Of a stretch of DNA of 64,000 nt, positions 11,632 through 22,602 are shown piece after piece (within the stretch, counting starts at the first letter, position 1; each line of letters opens with the position of its first letter). The DNA is taken from the NCBI RefSeq assembly GCF_032854445.1, contig NC_088307.1:25619953-25683952 (forward strand). The letters are read 5' to 3'. The position numbers were made by a program, and so were the translations under genes. The notes beneath the pieces were generated by a model. The model saw nothing but the letters and a program-made list of their open reading frames with translations. It did no database searches and had not been told where the DNA came from. The DNA comes from Liolophura sinensis. Its lineage: Eukaryota; Mollusca; Polyplacophora; Chitonida; Chitonidae.

Positions 11632-12636
11632 ATGTTACTACTCCTAGCACTACATTTTAATTCATGCCACTGGTGCGCCACAAATAGTTCCTGTGGAGAA
11701 TGTATAGGTATCCTTCACTATACTGAATCAGACAGTCAGGGTACTGAATCAGACAGTCAGGGTCCTGAATCAGACAGTCACAGTACTGAATCAGACAGTC
11801 AGGGTCCTGAATCAGACAGTCACAGTACTGAATCAGACAGTCAGGGTCCTGAATCAGACAGTCATGGTACTAACTCAGACAGTCATGGTACTAACTCAGA
11901 CAGTCATGGTACTGAATCAGACAGTCATGGTCCTGAATCAGACAGTCATGGTACTAACTCAGACAGTCATGGTACTGAATCAGACAGTCATGGTACTAAC
12001 TCAGACAGTCATGGTACTGAATCAGACAGTCATGGTCCTGAATCAGACAGTCATGGTACTAACTCAGACAGTCACGGTACTGAATCAGACAGTCAGGGTC
12101 CTGAATCAGACAGTCATGGTACTAACTCAGACAGTCATGGTACTGAATCAGACAGTCATGGTACTAACTCAGACAGTCATGGTACTGAATCAGACAGTCA
12201 GGGTCCTGAATCAGACAGTCATGGTGTTAACTCAGACAGTCACGGTACTGAATCAGACAGTCATTGTGTTAACTCAGACAGTCACGGTACTGAATCAGAC
12301 AGTCACAGTACTGAATCAGACAGTCAGGGTCCTGAATCAGACAGTCACAGTGCTGAATCAGACAGTCAGGGTCCTGAATCAGACAGTCACAGTACTGAAT
12401 CAGACAGTCACAGTACTGAATCAGACAGTCAGGGTACTGAATCAGACAGTCAGGGTCCTGAATCAGACAGTCACAGTACTGAATCAGACAGTCAGGGTCC
12501 TGAATCAGACAGTCACAGTACTGAATCAGACAGTCACGGTACTGAATCAGACAGTCACGGTACTGAATCAGACAGTCACGGTACTGAATCATACAGTCAC
12601 GGTACTAAATCAGACAGTCATGAAATGAATGAATGA
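11632..12636 (+). CDS. possible secreted acidic repeat protein; coding status doubtful
   Basis: The first ATG in frame gives MLLLLALHFNSCHW, a short hydrophobic start like a signal peptide, then a Cys-containing linker and about 42 copies of a seven-residue repeat of the type TESDSHG/PESDSQG/TNSDSHG, ending soon after at a TGA. Acidic Ser/Asp repeats occur in shell-matrix and other secreted mineral-binding proteins, so the idea is attractive. Against it: the 21 bp unit is a multiple of three, a second plus frame and a minus frame are also open through the array, no splice signals or polyadenylation signal are visible, and most variation between units looks like CpG decay, not selection at synonymous sites. 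The stop lies in the tail of a SINE. Confidence 0.18.
   Translation: MLLLLALHFNSCHWCATNSSCGECIGILHYTESDSQGTESDSQGPESDSHSTESDSQGPESDSHSTESDSQGPESDSHGTNSDSHGTNSDSHGTESDSHGPESDSHGTNSDSHGTESDSHGTNSDSHGTESDSHGPESDSHGTNSDSHGTESDSQGPESDSHGTNSDSHGTESDSHGTNSDSHGTESDSQGPESDSHGVNSDSHGTESDSHCVNSDSHGTESDSHSTESDSQGPESDSHSAESDSQGPESDSHSTESDSHSTESDSQGTESDSQGPESDSHSTESDSQGPESDSHSTESDSHGTESDSHGTESDSHGTESYSHGTKSDSHEMNE
11725..12621. repeat. 21 bp minisatellite, about 42 copies
   Basis: The unit is ACTGAATCAGACAGTCACGG plus T. Main variants are CACGGT, CATGGT and CACAGT at the CpG, CAGGGT, ACT/CCT/GTT at the start, and GAATCA/AACTCA. The GAATCAGACAGTCA core hardly changes. The array ends at 12621 and runs directly into the (GAAT)n tail of the inverted SINE B. 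Confidence 0.97.
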
Positions 12637-12960
12637 ATGATTGCTTGGGGTTTAAGATTATACTTAACAATTTATCAGTCATTCAGACGACAAGGAATCA
12701 TTAGGTGTGTGTACATACACTGTGTCTCCACCTTACTGCTATCGTCACTGAAATATCATGCTGAAGACACCAGACATGACACCCCAAGAAGTCACATTAT
12801 ACTGACACCAGGTTAACCAGTCTTGTTTCCTTGCTCTAACCTCTCAGTGCTGAGCTCCAAGCGAGGCAATGAAAAGTACCATTTTCGAAGTGTTCGGTAT
12901 GACCCGATTTCCAGGGGGACAGCCTAACCATTAGGCGCTTGACGCCAGCAAAGAATGCCC
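12625..12960 (-). repeat. SINE family B, near full-length inverted copy
   Basis: It starts with a (GAAT)n tail and gcttggggtttaagattata, passes through agtcattcagacgacaagga, and ends at the head (ttccagggggacagcctaac, cattaggcgcttgacgcc). The order is the reverse of 9345-9661. The head B box is mutated. Insertion beside the 21 bp array suggests the array and the GAAT tail share a boundary. Confidence 0.85.
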
Positions 12961-13118
12961 AGCACACACATGTCAAATAACATAAAATTTTGCCCCTGAT
13001 TTTGTCTGATTCTGAAAACTGTACTGGTCTTAAAATCTACTGGTCTGCTAATATTCTTTTCCATTAAAAGTAATACTTTTAGACATCTTTATTTGCCTAT
13101 GAAGTGTACTTTTTTTGA
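12961..13118. other. short unique spacer
   Basis: Nothing identifiable. Confidence 0.35.
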
Positions 13119-13292
13119 GCGAAATTTATTTATCTCTTTCATTGGTGTTTTACGCCACACTCAGGAATAGTTCACTTATGCCACAACAGCCAGCATTATG
13201 CCAAGGAATTTTATGCCAGCCTCCCAGCTGGAAACCCACGACCATCCGCAGATTGCTGCCAGACCTTCCCACATATGGCCATGCGAAATTTA
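13119..13292 (-). repeat. SINE family A with 10 bp target-site duplication
   Basis: The element body is 13129-13282, flanked by perfect direct repeats GCGAAATTTA at 13119-13128 and 13283-13292. It is inverted and truncated at the 5' end. An internal stretch (caaggaattttatgccagcc) replaces the usual GGTGGGAGG words. Confidence 0.93.
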
Positions 13293-13789
13293 AGGCCATT
13301 TAACTTACCATAAAGCTCCCTTACATATACATGTACCTCCTCTGACTGAAAACCAAGGTCCATTAATGACGTTTGTCGCCCACCAGTGGCTTAATCTTAC
13401 ATCCTCACCCACTCCGCCACCCTACCACCCCCTTCATCCCCAACTAAGACTAGCTGGTGTATGTATTTAAGAGTGGATTACATTTCATTTCCCTATCGTG
13501 GGAAAGTATCTTAATGACTGTGGGCAGCCTAGTCTGTTGGATATCGCCTAGGCTTTTCCCAAACTATGTAGATTCTCTTGTTTTTCTGGCAGTCTGTGGC
13601 TTACTGGTTCATGTATTACTCCCCTTTAGCGGCAGTCAATCTTACGGCTATATAAGCTTTTGGCTGTATGCTTTTAGGAGCTGTATATTATACAAATAAG
13701 CAGTTACATGTGCTGTATATATAAAAACAAGACCATGGCATGTTGAAATATGACCTCCAATAGCTACAATTTGTTAACCTATAATGCTT
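13293..13789. other. unique spacer
   Basis: An 80-codon plus frame at 13457-13699 (HFISLSWESILM and on) is hydrophobic but has no recognisable family or splice context. Nothing else is seen. Confidence 0.35.
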
Positions 13790-14685
13790 CTGTAATTCAT
13801 TGCCAGTATGTACAGTAATACATTGCCAGTACGTCCAGTAATGCTTTGCCAGTACATCCAGTAATTCATTATCAGTATGACCATGCAGGAATGCATTATC
13901 AGTATGACCATGCAGGAATGCATTATCAGTATGACCATGCAGTAATACATTTTCAGTATGACCATGCAGTAATGCATTATCAGTATGACCATGCAGTAAT
14001 ACATTTTCAGTATGACCATGCAGTAATGCATTATCAGTATGACCATGCAGTAATGCATTATCAAAATGACCATGCAGTAATGCATTATCAGTATGACCAT
14101 GCAGTAATACATTTTCAGTGTGACCATGCAGTAATACATTTTCAGTATGACCATGCAGTAATGCATCATCAGTATGACCATGCAGTAATACATTTTCAGT
14201 ATGACCATGCAGTAATGCATTATCAGTATGACCATGCAGTAATGCATTTTCAGTATGACCATGCAGTAATACATTTTCAGTATGACCATGCAGTAATGCA
14301 TTATCAAAATGACCATGCAGTAATACATTTTCAGTATGACCATGCAGTAATGCATCATCAGTATGACCATGCAGTAATACATTTTCAGTATGACCATGCA
14401 GTAATGCATTATCAGTATGACCATGCAGGAATGCATCATCAGTATGACCATGCAGTAATACATTTTCAGTATGACCATGCAGTAATGCATCATCAGTATG
14501 ACCATGCAGTAATACATTTTCAGTATGACCATGCAGTAATGCATTATCAGTATGACCATGCAGTAATGCATTATCAGTATGACCATGCAGTAATACATTT
14601 TCAGTATGACCATGCAGTAATACATTTTCAGTATGACCATGCAGTAATGCATTATCAGTATGACCAGTAATATATTGTCAATACG
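13790..14685. repeat. 27 bp minisatellite, about 31 copies
   Basis: The unit is ATGCATTATCAG followed by TATGACCATGCAGTA. Two main unit types alternate: ATGCATTATCAG or ATGCATCATCAG, and ATACATTTTCAG. The first few units (13790-13860) are degenerate. The plus frame of 274 codons (MHYQYDHAV repeat) and the minus frame of 320 codons (MVILKMYYC repeat) are both open over the same bases, so neither is good evidence for a gene. Confidence 0.97.
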
Positions 14686-16205
14686 TCCATACATCATCAT
14701 CACACAAGTGGCAATGGACTTCAAAATAAAATACATAAAATGTACCTTGACCCCATATTACATGAGTATTTGTACTAGGGAAGGTCCCAGTTGTACTCAG
14801 TTGTATACACATCCTGTTAATGCTAATCATGAAAGTTTCTGTTTCTTCTATTGTTACCTCTTCTCTTATTTATTGTCCAACTTGTTCAAGTTTGTTTAGT
14901 TAAAATCCATTTTGGGACTATCTCTGGCGACCTTTCCTGCCAACTCAAACACTTACCATATATTAAATAAGAAAACACACCCTCTAAATAACTTTACACA
15001 AACACCAGGGCTTTACTTTCGACAGGGATCTGGGAATCCGATTTTCGCCTTGACTCCCGTAAACCAAATTGACGGGCACCTGCTTGGATTCCCGTAACAA
15101 AATCACAAAAATAATTTTCAAAATGACCAACTGTTCTCAAAATTTCCAATTCATACCTCCTCTCAATAAGTGGACGTACGATCTTAAACATCGCCATAAT
15201 GCGCGCTTTGTTCGACTTTTTACACGCTATTTTGCATGGGCATTGTTGTTGTTTGCCATGATAACTTTCAAAACATACAATCACTAGAACCTCTATCCTG
15301 ACTAACAGAGATCAAAATAAACTGTGAACTAATTTGGAAATTGAAAGGAATCACCTAACTGCTGGTTTTATCCTACACTGCAAGCAAATTCTTTAACATA
15401 AACTAACTGAAAAATAATGAAATACAGCAGGGGTCGAAATAACCGCTGGCCCACTGATAATGAAATCTTTGACACTGTGGTGAGAGTTGGGATAAGTCTG
15501 GTATGCCAAGCCAAATTTTAATGGCAGGGAGGGAAAATAAGGGCTTTAAATGTGTAAACAAACTTTGGTGAATTAAGGCATAGTAGGTAAACAAAGTAGA
15601 AGTTCATTCATCTTTACTTTGATCAATCTTCAGCATGCCGAAAACAGTGAAAAAAAAAAGCAGATAACAACAGTGCTGGTTTCTAGTGAATGTCACTATG
15701 ATACTGGCTATCTCAGTGGCTGTGTCTCTTCTGAGTGAGCGTCTAATACATTGTGGGAAATGCCACCTGTGTACAATGGCCGTTTGACATCTACAGCAGT
15801 GGTAGAGGTTCTGACCAGCTACTGAGGATGATTAATACCACAACATATCCAAAACTAATGAGAAGATTGCAATGAAATGAACAGGGAAAAAGGGGTGTCT
15901 GAAGAGATTTTTGTTAAAATACTTTGTTGGCTATAAAGTAGCGAAGAAACACTAGAAGCAGTGCAAATCAGAACGGCTTTAAACAGTTTGGTTGTAAATT
16001 TGACTTGCATCTACACTGGAGTTTTGGAACTAAAGGAAAGATTTTATTGTTGCATGCAACTGTCAAATGTCACAGCAATATAGCAAATCCATTACTAATG
16101 TAATTGTGGCTGAAATCTTTGGTCTAGGGATGGTTTATATTTTACTAATATGGCCCATGGGAAGATTGCTGGCCCCTCAAGGTCTTACCCAATATAAAAA
16201 GTTCA
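14686..16205. other. unique AT-rich sequence
   Basis: Overlapping short frames on both strands around 14994-15287 are not recognised. No repeat family of the window was found here and no splice-flanked frame stands out. Confidence 0.35.
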
Positions 16206-16354
16206 CAGCTGATTTCTGGGTTACAAACCTCTAGTACCTGAACAGCTGATTTCTGGGTTACAAACCTCTAGTACCTGAACAGCTGATTTCTGGGTTACAA
16301 ACCTCTAGTACCTGAACAGCTGATTTCTGGGTTACAAACCTCTAGTACCTGAAC
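16206..16354. repeat. 37 bp tandem repeat, four near-identical copies
   Basis: The unit reads AGCTGATTTCTGGGTTACAA followed by ACCTCTAGTACCTGAAC. The copies are identical over most of their length, so the expansion is recent. Downstream flank changes abruptly at cttcttcaaaaaat. Confidence 0.96.
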
Positions 16355-17269
16355 TTCTTCAAAAAATTGTTCATGTCATCGGTAACAAGTAATCACGGAA
16401 TTCTTTGAACAAAGATAATAATAAACTATATATATCAGAATAACCTACAATATTAAAACTTTACTGGCATGGTGCTTGTTTTTTATCTTGATTTGTGGGA
16501 CTTAAACAATTGGGCAAGGGCCTATTGATTTCCAAGTCAACTGGCCCTGCTGGTCTTTTGATTTGTGGGACTTATTTCTACCCCTGTAAAATGATGTTTA
16601 TGTCAGCCGGAATCCTCAAAACAAAAATTTTTATTTACACTGTATTAAAACTTGGAGTAACTGCGTACTTTGTGCCATTAGATTTGTCCTAGATTCTGCT
16701 GGATTCCCGCAAAGCAACCCTACGGAGTATTTAGACTCTGGTAAAGAATTACTAAAATGAAGGTCTGAACAGAATTTTCAAAACAAATGTTCAGAGTCAA
16801 CCTGTGCCTCTGCCTTATGTCATATCTCATGTCAAATGTTGGAATCTCACATAAATGTTACTTTCACAATTATTTTCCTGCACATTTCAACTAAATTTTT
16901 CTTCATCGTATAAGACATAGGCGACAGTTTGATACTTAAGCATCATCTAAGAAAATATGCTAAATTCCAGAAGAAAAGACAAAACCATTTAATTTCTTAC
17001 CATGGCAACTAGGAGTGGAAATCTTTATATACAAGTCCAATTTACAATTTAAAAAAAATACATTACTAAGAACTGGTTTTGAACTCCCACCTGCAATGCC
17101 TTTGCCTAGTCAGGAAGATCAAGTGATTCACAGACAGCTAGAAAGATGTCCACAACCATTAATGTCCAGTGGGAGAATTTTCTTTATCAAATAACCTCCA
17201 AAGTACAAATATATCAAATCTTATCACAATACAAGAGAAAAATAATCATACAAAGCACATGGGGGTGAC
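16355..17269. other. unique sequence with one X-box-like site
   Basis: CTTACCATGGCAAC at 16996-17009 matches the palindromic RFX X-box GTTACCATGGCAAC except at the first base. A minus-strand B-box-like word (GAGTTCAAAACC) near 17083 may be a SINE head remnant. The rest is AT-rich. Confidence 0.35.
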
Positions 17270-17640
17270 ATGGAATCCCTTCCAATTTGATACTGTCTAC
17301 ACTATTCTATGTACACATATCCACAGACCCAGAGTCTGCATATTACCCAGGGCATGCTGGGAGCTGTCCAGGTTACTGGGTTCTGGGTTGACAAGTCCCA
17401 CATGTACAGGGTTCATTTTATACCCTATTAGTATTAATAGTGCCAGGGCGAGGAATTCAGCACAGGAGGAGGTATAGATACACCCCAGTGCAGTTATTGG
17501 AGAAGAACAAAAAAAGTGAAACCTTGTAGCAGTCAATGTAAACAACAATTTGAAGGCAGAAACATCAGCAGTGGGGGGACTGCCTGAGCAGGAGGGTGCT
17601 GGGCACAAGGGAACAAGTGTTAGTCAACAACTCTGATAGA
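17270..17640. other. unique block, conserved-element candidate
   Basis: Balanced composition, non-repetitive. Overlapping frames of 102 (plus) and 103 (minus) codons are present, but neither reads like a known protein. A cluster of CCCAG/CTGGG words gives local dyad symmetry near 17345-17400. Confidence 0.2.
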
Positions 17641-18093
17641 CATCACATTGAAAAAAAAAGAAAAACCAGCAGCTGAGTCAGAGCATGCCTATATAATTGC
17701 TCCAAATGCTGGTAGAGTACAGTTCAAACGATTACTTTTTTTTTACAGTTTTGCCATCAATATCCACTATGGTCAATAGCAAAAAAATTCCTTTTCTCTC
17801 CTTTTTTTTGTTTTTGCTTAAAATTAGTATATGGAAGACGGCAATTACTAAAGTTGTTTTAAAGCCAGTGTTATAGTAATTATGATCTCTATTAGCTGTT
17901 AAAGATTTGTGACTAGTCACATGATATAGTAGAACTATTATTATCCTTAGCGATAGAAGAGTTTGAACTCAAAAGTCCCCTGTTCAGGTTTATTTCGATC
18001 AAGAGACAAAAAATGTGCCTAAAACTGCATAACAACAAGCACAAAATTACAGTAGCTAAACTAAAAAAGATGTACACCTTAGAGAGTATATCC
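17641..18093. other. AT-rich spacer
   Basis: T and A runs; nothing identifiable. Confidence 0.35.
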
Positions 18094-18193
18094 AGAGCAG
18101 CGACAACAGTGTGATAGCTGGTAAATTGTTACATCTAACTGGTGAAAAACAGTCTCTTGTCAATTTATCTCAGCTACAGGTAGGGTTTTATAC
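18094..18193 (+). repeat. dispersed ~100 bp repeat, family D
   Basis: Shares agcagcgacaacagtgtgat, agctggtaaattgttacatc and atctcagctacaggtagg with copies at 29087-29195 and 57401-57504. No tail or terminal repeats were seen. It may be a piece of a larger element. Confidence 0.65.
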
Positions 18194-18505
18194 TAACTGT
18201 TTATCCTGTATATGGGATTTCGTGTGGTCTTACACCCAGGCACCTTATTAACTCAATGACTTGTGTAAAAACATAGGACGCAATGTTAAAAATATAGGAC
18301 ATCCATGCTAAAAATATAGACACCAATATTAAAAGATAGCTAGGATATGTGAAAAATTGAACTTGTTGGATAAAATCCACAAATACAAAGAAAAACAATC
18401 ATGTCGTTCAGGGAAAAGTACTTACATGTACACATTCAGCTAGAGTACTTCATTACACCCCTTGATGTACAGCTCTTTATGTCCCTCACAACCTGAAAAT
18501 GTACA
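18194..18505. other. AT-rich spacer
   Basis: Three loosely repeated words (aaaatataggac, aaaatatagacacc) at 18285-18330; no gene. Confidence 0.35.
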
Positions 18506-18573
18506 TTTTATTTATTTGATTGGTGTTTTAATTATGGGATACTCAAAAATATTTCACTTTTACGGTCGCTAGG
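18506..18573 (-). repeat. SINE family A fragment
   Basis: Tail plus first body words only (tttgattggtgttttaatta, gatactcaaaaatatttcac). Confidence 0.75.
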
Positions 18574-19239
18574 TAAAAAATTGCGCTGATCATTCTCAAA
18601 CACACAGATATGCATGTACACCAAGGCCATTTTGGTTCTACAAAACTTTTGGGCTCCTAAACTGTTGGGCGCCCAAACTAAGCAAGCTGTACTATAACCA
18701 ACAAGTCTACGAAACAAAAATATGAAATTTTACCAATAAAAAGTTAAGTTTTCGTGTAATTTTCTTTCATTCACAGGATTAAAAGCTCTTAGAACCCATC
18801 ATTTTGAGTTGAATTTTTTTAAATTTGTTAAAGCGCAGTCACAATGTCACCATTAAAGTTTGGACACTTTGTTTTTCTACACTTGGCCTTGTACATGTAA
18901 AACCAACTGTAAACCGAAAGGATTCTACCTCTAACATAAGGAACTGGTGTGACTTGAGAAATTGTTGAAGTCTAAACCACAATATATCACTGAAAAAAAT
19001 CTGGGAAATAAAACTATAAACTGTACTGTTATCTCTAGTCAATAATAAATCAGGGGATCCTTGTCCGAAATCTCTGCTTCTCCCTTCCAAATTGGCTGGT
19101 GTTTAGAGGCTTAGTTTGTTTACATCTCGCAGCCTTAGGCTTAGCAGGAGCGCACAAATGTTTATTCTCGGCTAATATAATTATTTTGATTATAGCAGAT
19201 TGCGATCTTAATTTATACCTTGAATGGTTCAATCTGTAA
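18574..19239. other. unique AT-rich sequence
   Basis: Contains a possible family F piece near 18740-18800 (aagttaagttttcgtg, aaaagctcttagaaccc). No gene. Confidence 0.35.
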
Positions 19240-19660
19240 ACCATGCCCAGTTTCATGTCAACACCAGTGCCTCCAGTACAACGCACTTACATTGAACAGC
19301 AACACAGCAGGAAGCCCAAAAAGAAAAAAAAAAATGCCAATTTCTGTCGAATACATGGGTGAAAATTTGTGCCTGCCATCCATCACAAGTTACGTCAGCA
19401 GGCTGTTTTAATTGGCAACCAACAACACCTTCTGTTAAATCCCATCTAATTTGTTCCAATTTTGGGTTCGAGGCGATGACAAAAAACAGATTAGACAGGA
19501 TGAAATCTGCTGCTCGGCAATGCGGGCAAAATGCCTCAGCTGGTAATCTCCACAGAGTGGAGGTAAAATATAGTGGTCCAAAAACCGAATGGAGTAAATG
19601 GAACGTCGGGAAAGTTAAAAGCTCTAACAAGCTATCCTATACTCCAAAGCATCTTCAGTA
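19240..19660. other. unique block, conserved-element candidate
   Basis: Opposing frames of 125 codons (minus) and 100 codons (plus) overlap here with no stop over most of the block, which is unusual in this AT-rich window, but neither resembles a known protein. TTTTAATTGGCAAC and CCATCTAATTTG are homeodomain-like cores. A conserved enhancer or a degraded coding relic are both possible. Confidence 0.25.
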
Positions 19661-20039
19661 AAATGTTTTTATACCTCTGTTTTGCACACAGAATACATCG
19701 TGAAACCAAGTTTTGTTGAGCCATTGTGGAAGTACAGGGTATTCCACAGGGAAAATGAGCATCATAGCATATGGTCATATACTGGTACCCAAATTACTGT
19801 GGACATAAACACTGGAAATATCACATGTACAGCCTCCAAGAAACAAAGAAACTTCCCAAAAGGCTGTACCTGGAAATTCCACAAAAAAACATAGCATAAT
19901 ACCTTAGGCTACAAATTTGTGTTGAATACATAAATGTTTCCTGTATTAAACTATACTTATATAAACCATATCTATCACCTAGAAACTTTTCCAAAACACC
20001 AGTTTTTCAAAACCTGAAACAAAATCTGGCCTACTCTAA
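19661..20039. other. AT-rich spacer
   Basis: A 70-codon plus frame at 19682-19894 is not recognised; nothing else. Confidence 0.35.
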
Positions 20040-20250
20040 TTCTTCATCGTTTTCGCATGTTTGCAAAGTGTTTATGCAAGCATATTCTGAAGGCATTATT
20101 CTGTGTAGACTGGTAAAAATTATACTTCTGTGAAGCCCTGAAACTGGCCAATCTAACTTATGTAGTATTGTCTCCAAAATCAAAAAAAAAAATGCGCATA
20201 AATTGCACTGAAAGTTGCTCTTTCATATGCAAAAAGGTTGAAGTTTTAAC
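20040..20250 (+). repeat. dispersed AT-rich repeat, family E
   Basis: Shares attcttcatcgttttcgcat, caagcatattctgaaggc and tgctctttcatatgcaaaaa with the copies at 23955-24260 and, inverted, 10640-10850. Confidence 0.7.
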
Positions 20251-20967
20251 ATATGTACATGTTTTGACTGTTGAGCTCGGTCTTAACATTAGTCCCGGAT
20301 TAAAATCAATTTACAGTCGATCCTAATTATTATAAGACCACACTGTATTGAGATTTGATTCATTTACTTAATTAATCGTTACTTAAATGTCACACTGATC
20401 ATGTTTTTACCTCCACCATGACAGTTAGTGTATAGGTAGATAAACTGAAATGCCTACTGTAAACCACCAACCGCAATGGCTGCATTGTGAAATCTAAAGT
20501 TAAAAATGTAAAAATGCATTTTCAGAAGAAAATCAAAGGATACTTTTGATGTCAACACTTAAGAAATGAATAAAACTGAAAAAAAAAAGTTTGTGCTAGA
20601 TGAATCAATCACTTGAAACAATGCTGAAATTTATTTTAACATTTATTTAACAGTTTCAATTTTGATGTTTCAATGTTAAACTCCAAAGGCTATAAAACAG
20701 ACCGTTCCAATAAAAATTTTTAACTGTCTTGTTGAAACTGGTCTCGGTATGGTGAACATCAGATTGGAGCTCAATCTACACTCTAGTCATGACTGAAACT
20801 TCCAAGATGCAATCAGGGTATTTTCTATCTTGCAGCTCAGTGTTAGAGCGGAATCCTGGGGTTAGTATTTGAAGTTTAAGTTACAGGAGTGTTATGCCTG
20901 GTGTGTTTGAGCATGGAAGTTTAATAAAACAGGAAGAATAAACATATTGGCAACAGAATTAAGAACT
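20251..20967. other. AT-rich spacer with a family F piece
   Basis: At about 20512-20600 a family F stretch is recognisable (gcattttcagaagaaaatca, ggatacttttgatgtcaaca). Otherwise no repeat or gene. Confidence 0.4.
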
Positions 20968-21126
20968 TATTTTTTTATTTGATTGGTGTTTTTATGCCAT
21001 ACCCAAGAATATTTCACTTACACAAACGGCAGCCAGCATTATGGTGGGTGGAAACTGGGCAGAGCCCAGGAGAAACTCACAACCATCCGCAGGTTGCTGA
21101 CAAACCTTTCCATGTGCAAGCCTCCT
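20968..21126 (-). repeat. SINE family A, head-less copy
   Basis: Poly-T/(TTTA) tail, gattggtgtttttatgcc, agccagcattatggtgggtg and accatccgcaggttgctgac in inverted orientation. Followed by a G run at 21152-21172. Confidence 0.9.
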
Positions 21127-22511
21127 AAAAGAAGGACTTGTCCTGATGTCCGGGGGGATGAGGGGGGGGGGGATTATTGTTGAAAGTTGAACATTACACC
21201 GCCACACAAACAAACAAATAAAAACACAAAAAAACTGCTCCATTTTGCAGGCATGCATCTTTGCAGGCCTGATGGTCAGAAAACAGCCGGCAAGAAGTTT
21301 TTCCCTTGCCATTTTTCCATTTACGGCAAAATTGGTGAGTCAGCCAGGCGAGTAAATCATACGTTAAGGCACATACACAACCGAGTTTATGGGGGGTATT
21401 ACTCGTGTAAATTTGAGTTTACACCAAGGGGTGGCGAGGTTGAGTGCAGACCACTTGCCTCTCATGATGCAGCCAGTCACTTCGATGTTCCTAAAAAATC
21501 AGGAGTTTATTACAAAAAAAGGCAAAAGGGATAACATGCCCATATTTATTTGCTACATATGTACACTAGTGCAGTTCACTTGCTGAAGCTTTTGTTATCT
21601 TCATATTATCTAGCCTATCCTCCAACTACCACATGTTACCCATCTAACTCCTCTACACAATTTTATGACACAAATGCCAGGCTTATGTCTGTTATAAATT
21701 CACAAAACACAGCATAAATTCCACTTACGTCACCGAGACATCCACCAAGTTGCCATGGCGACTGTTACAATAGCGGAGAAAACATCTATAATTCGAAGAC
21801 TTGTGAAGTATTATTTTTTTGCCCCTAACACAATTGAACATGGTTGCCTCAAGACCACAGACATCGTATCAAATTTCTTAACGCAATATTCACATTGATC
21901 GTACTGGACTTGCCTCAGGAATCAGCTTTGCAACAGACCTTATATTTAATTACTGTCAAAGAAGAGGAGTATTTTTCCTCTACTTTTCGCTCTATTATTC
22001 CATGTTTATTTCCCAGTTCACTGTTACTCATGATCAATGACTGAATATGAAAGCCTAAATACGCACGGACACCACTATGTCAACTGTAATTTTACCACCA
22101 TAAAAAGAGTTGTTTTTCCCTGTTTCATTTTTAATATTCCCGGCGATCATTTTGTTTTCTCTTCCAGCTTTCACTAATTTTTTTTCTTTCCAAGAAACCA
22201 ACCTAAAATGACAGCTTCCCTAATGGTTTATTATTCATTTGTTAAAGGTCACAAGTACATCACCTTAGCGATGTTTATACACACAAATGTTTTCACCAGG
22301 ACACTTTAGTTGTTTGTGATATCCTGCTTGAACAGTACATTCATTTTTATCAATATACAAAAAACATATTTTTTGAACATACCATATTTAAGTAATCGTA
22401 AACTATAGCTAAAAAGGTTATTCTGAGGATATTTGGCAAAAACTGATCAGCACAAATCCAATTAAGTTTTTGCTATATCTTATAAACAGCCCACATAATT
22501 TCCAATCACAA
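21127..22511. other. unique sequence with RFX X-box site and a coding-like stretch
   Basis: At 21246-21331 an acceptor-like TCCATTTTGCAG precedes an open stretch (MHLCRPDGQKTAGKKFFPC) ending at a donor-like ATTG/GTGAGT, but a second frame is also open, so this is weak. GTTGCCATGGCGAC at 21749-21762 fits the RFX X-box with a 2 bp spacer. The remainder is AT-rich with no repeat. Confidence 0.3.
21749..21762. promoter_or_regulatory. RFX X-box-like site
   Basis: GTTGCCATGGCGAC consists of two inverted half sites GTTGCC and GGCGAC around AT, matching the X-box bound by RFX factors, which control ciliary and other genes in animals. The match is by eye. Function depends on nearby transcription, which is not established. 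Confidence 0.35.
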
Positions 22512-22602
22512 AACGAAGGCCAGCATTATGGTGGGAGGAAAGCAGGCAAAGCCCGAGGGAAAACCCACGACCATTGGCAGGTTGCTGACAAACCTTCCCA
22601 TG
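22512..22602 (-). repeat. SINE family A internal fragment
   Basis: Only the body (ggccagcattatggtgggag to ttgctgacaaaccttcccat) is present. Tail and head are absent, so it is cut at both ends. Confidence 0.85.

Noticed and set aside
13774-14736. 320-codon minus and 274-codon plus proteins
   Set aside because: Both strands are open over the same 27 bp array; unit divisible by three.
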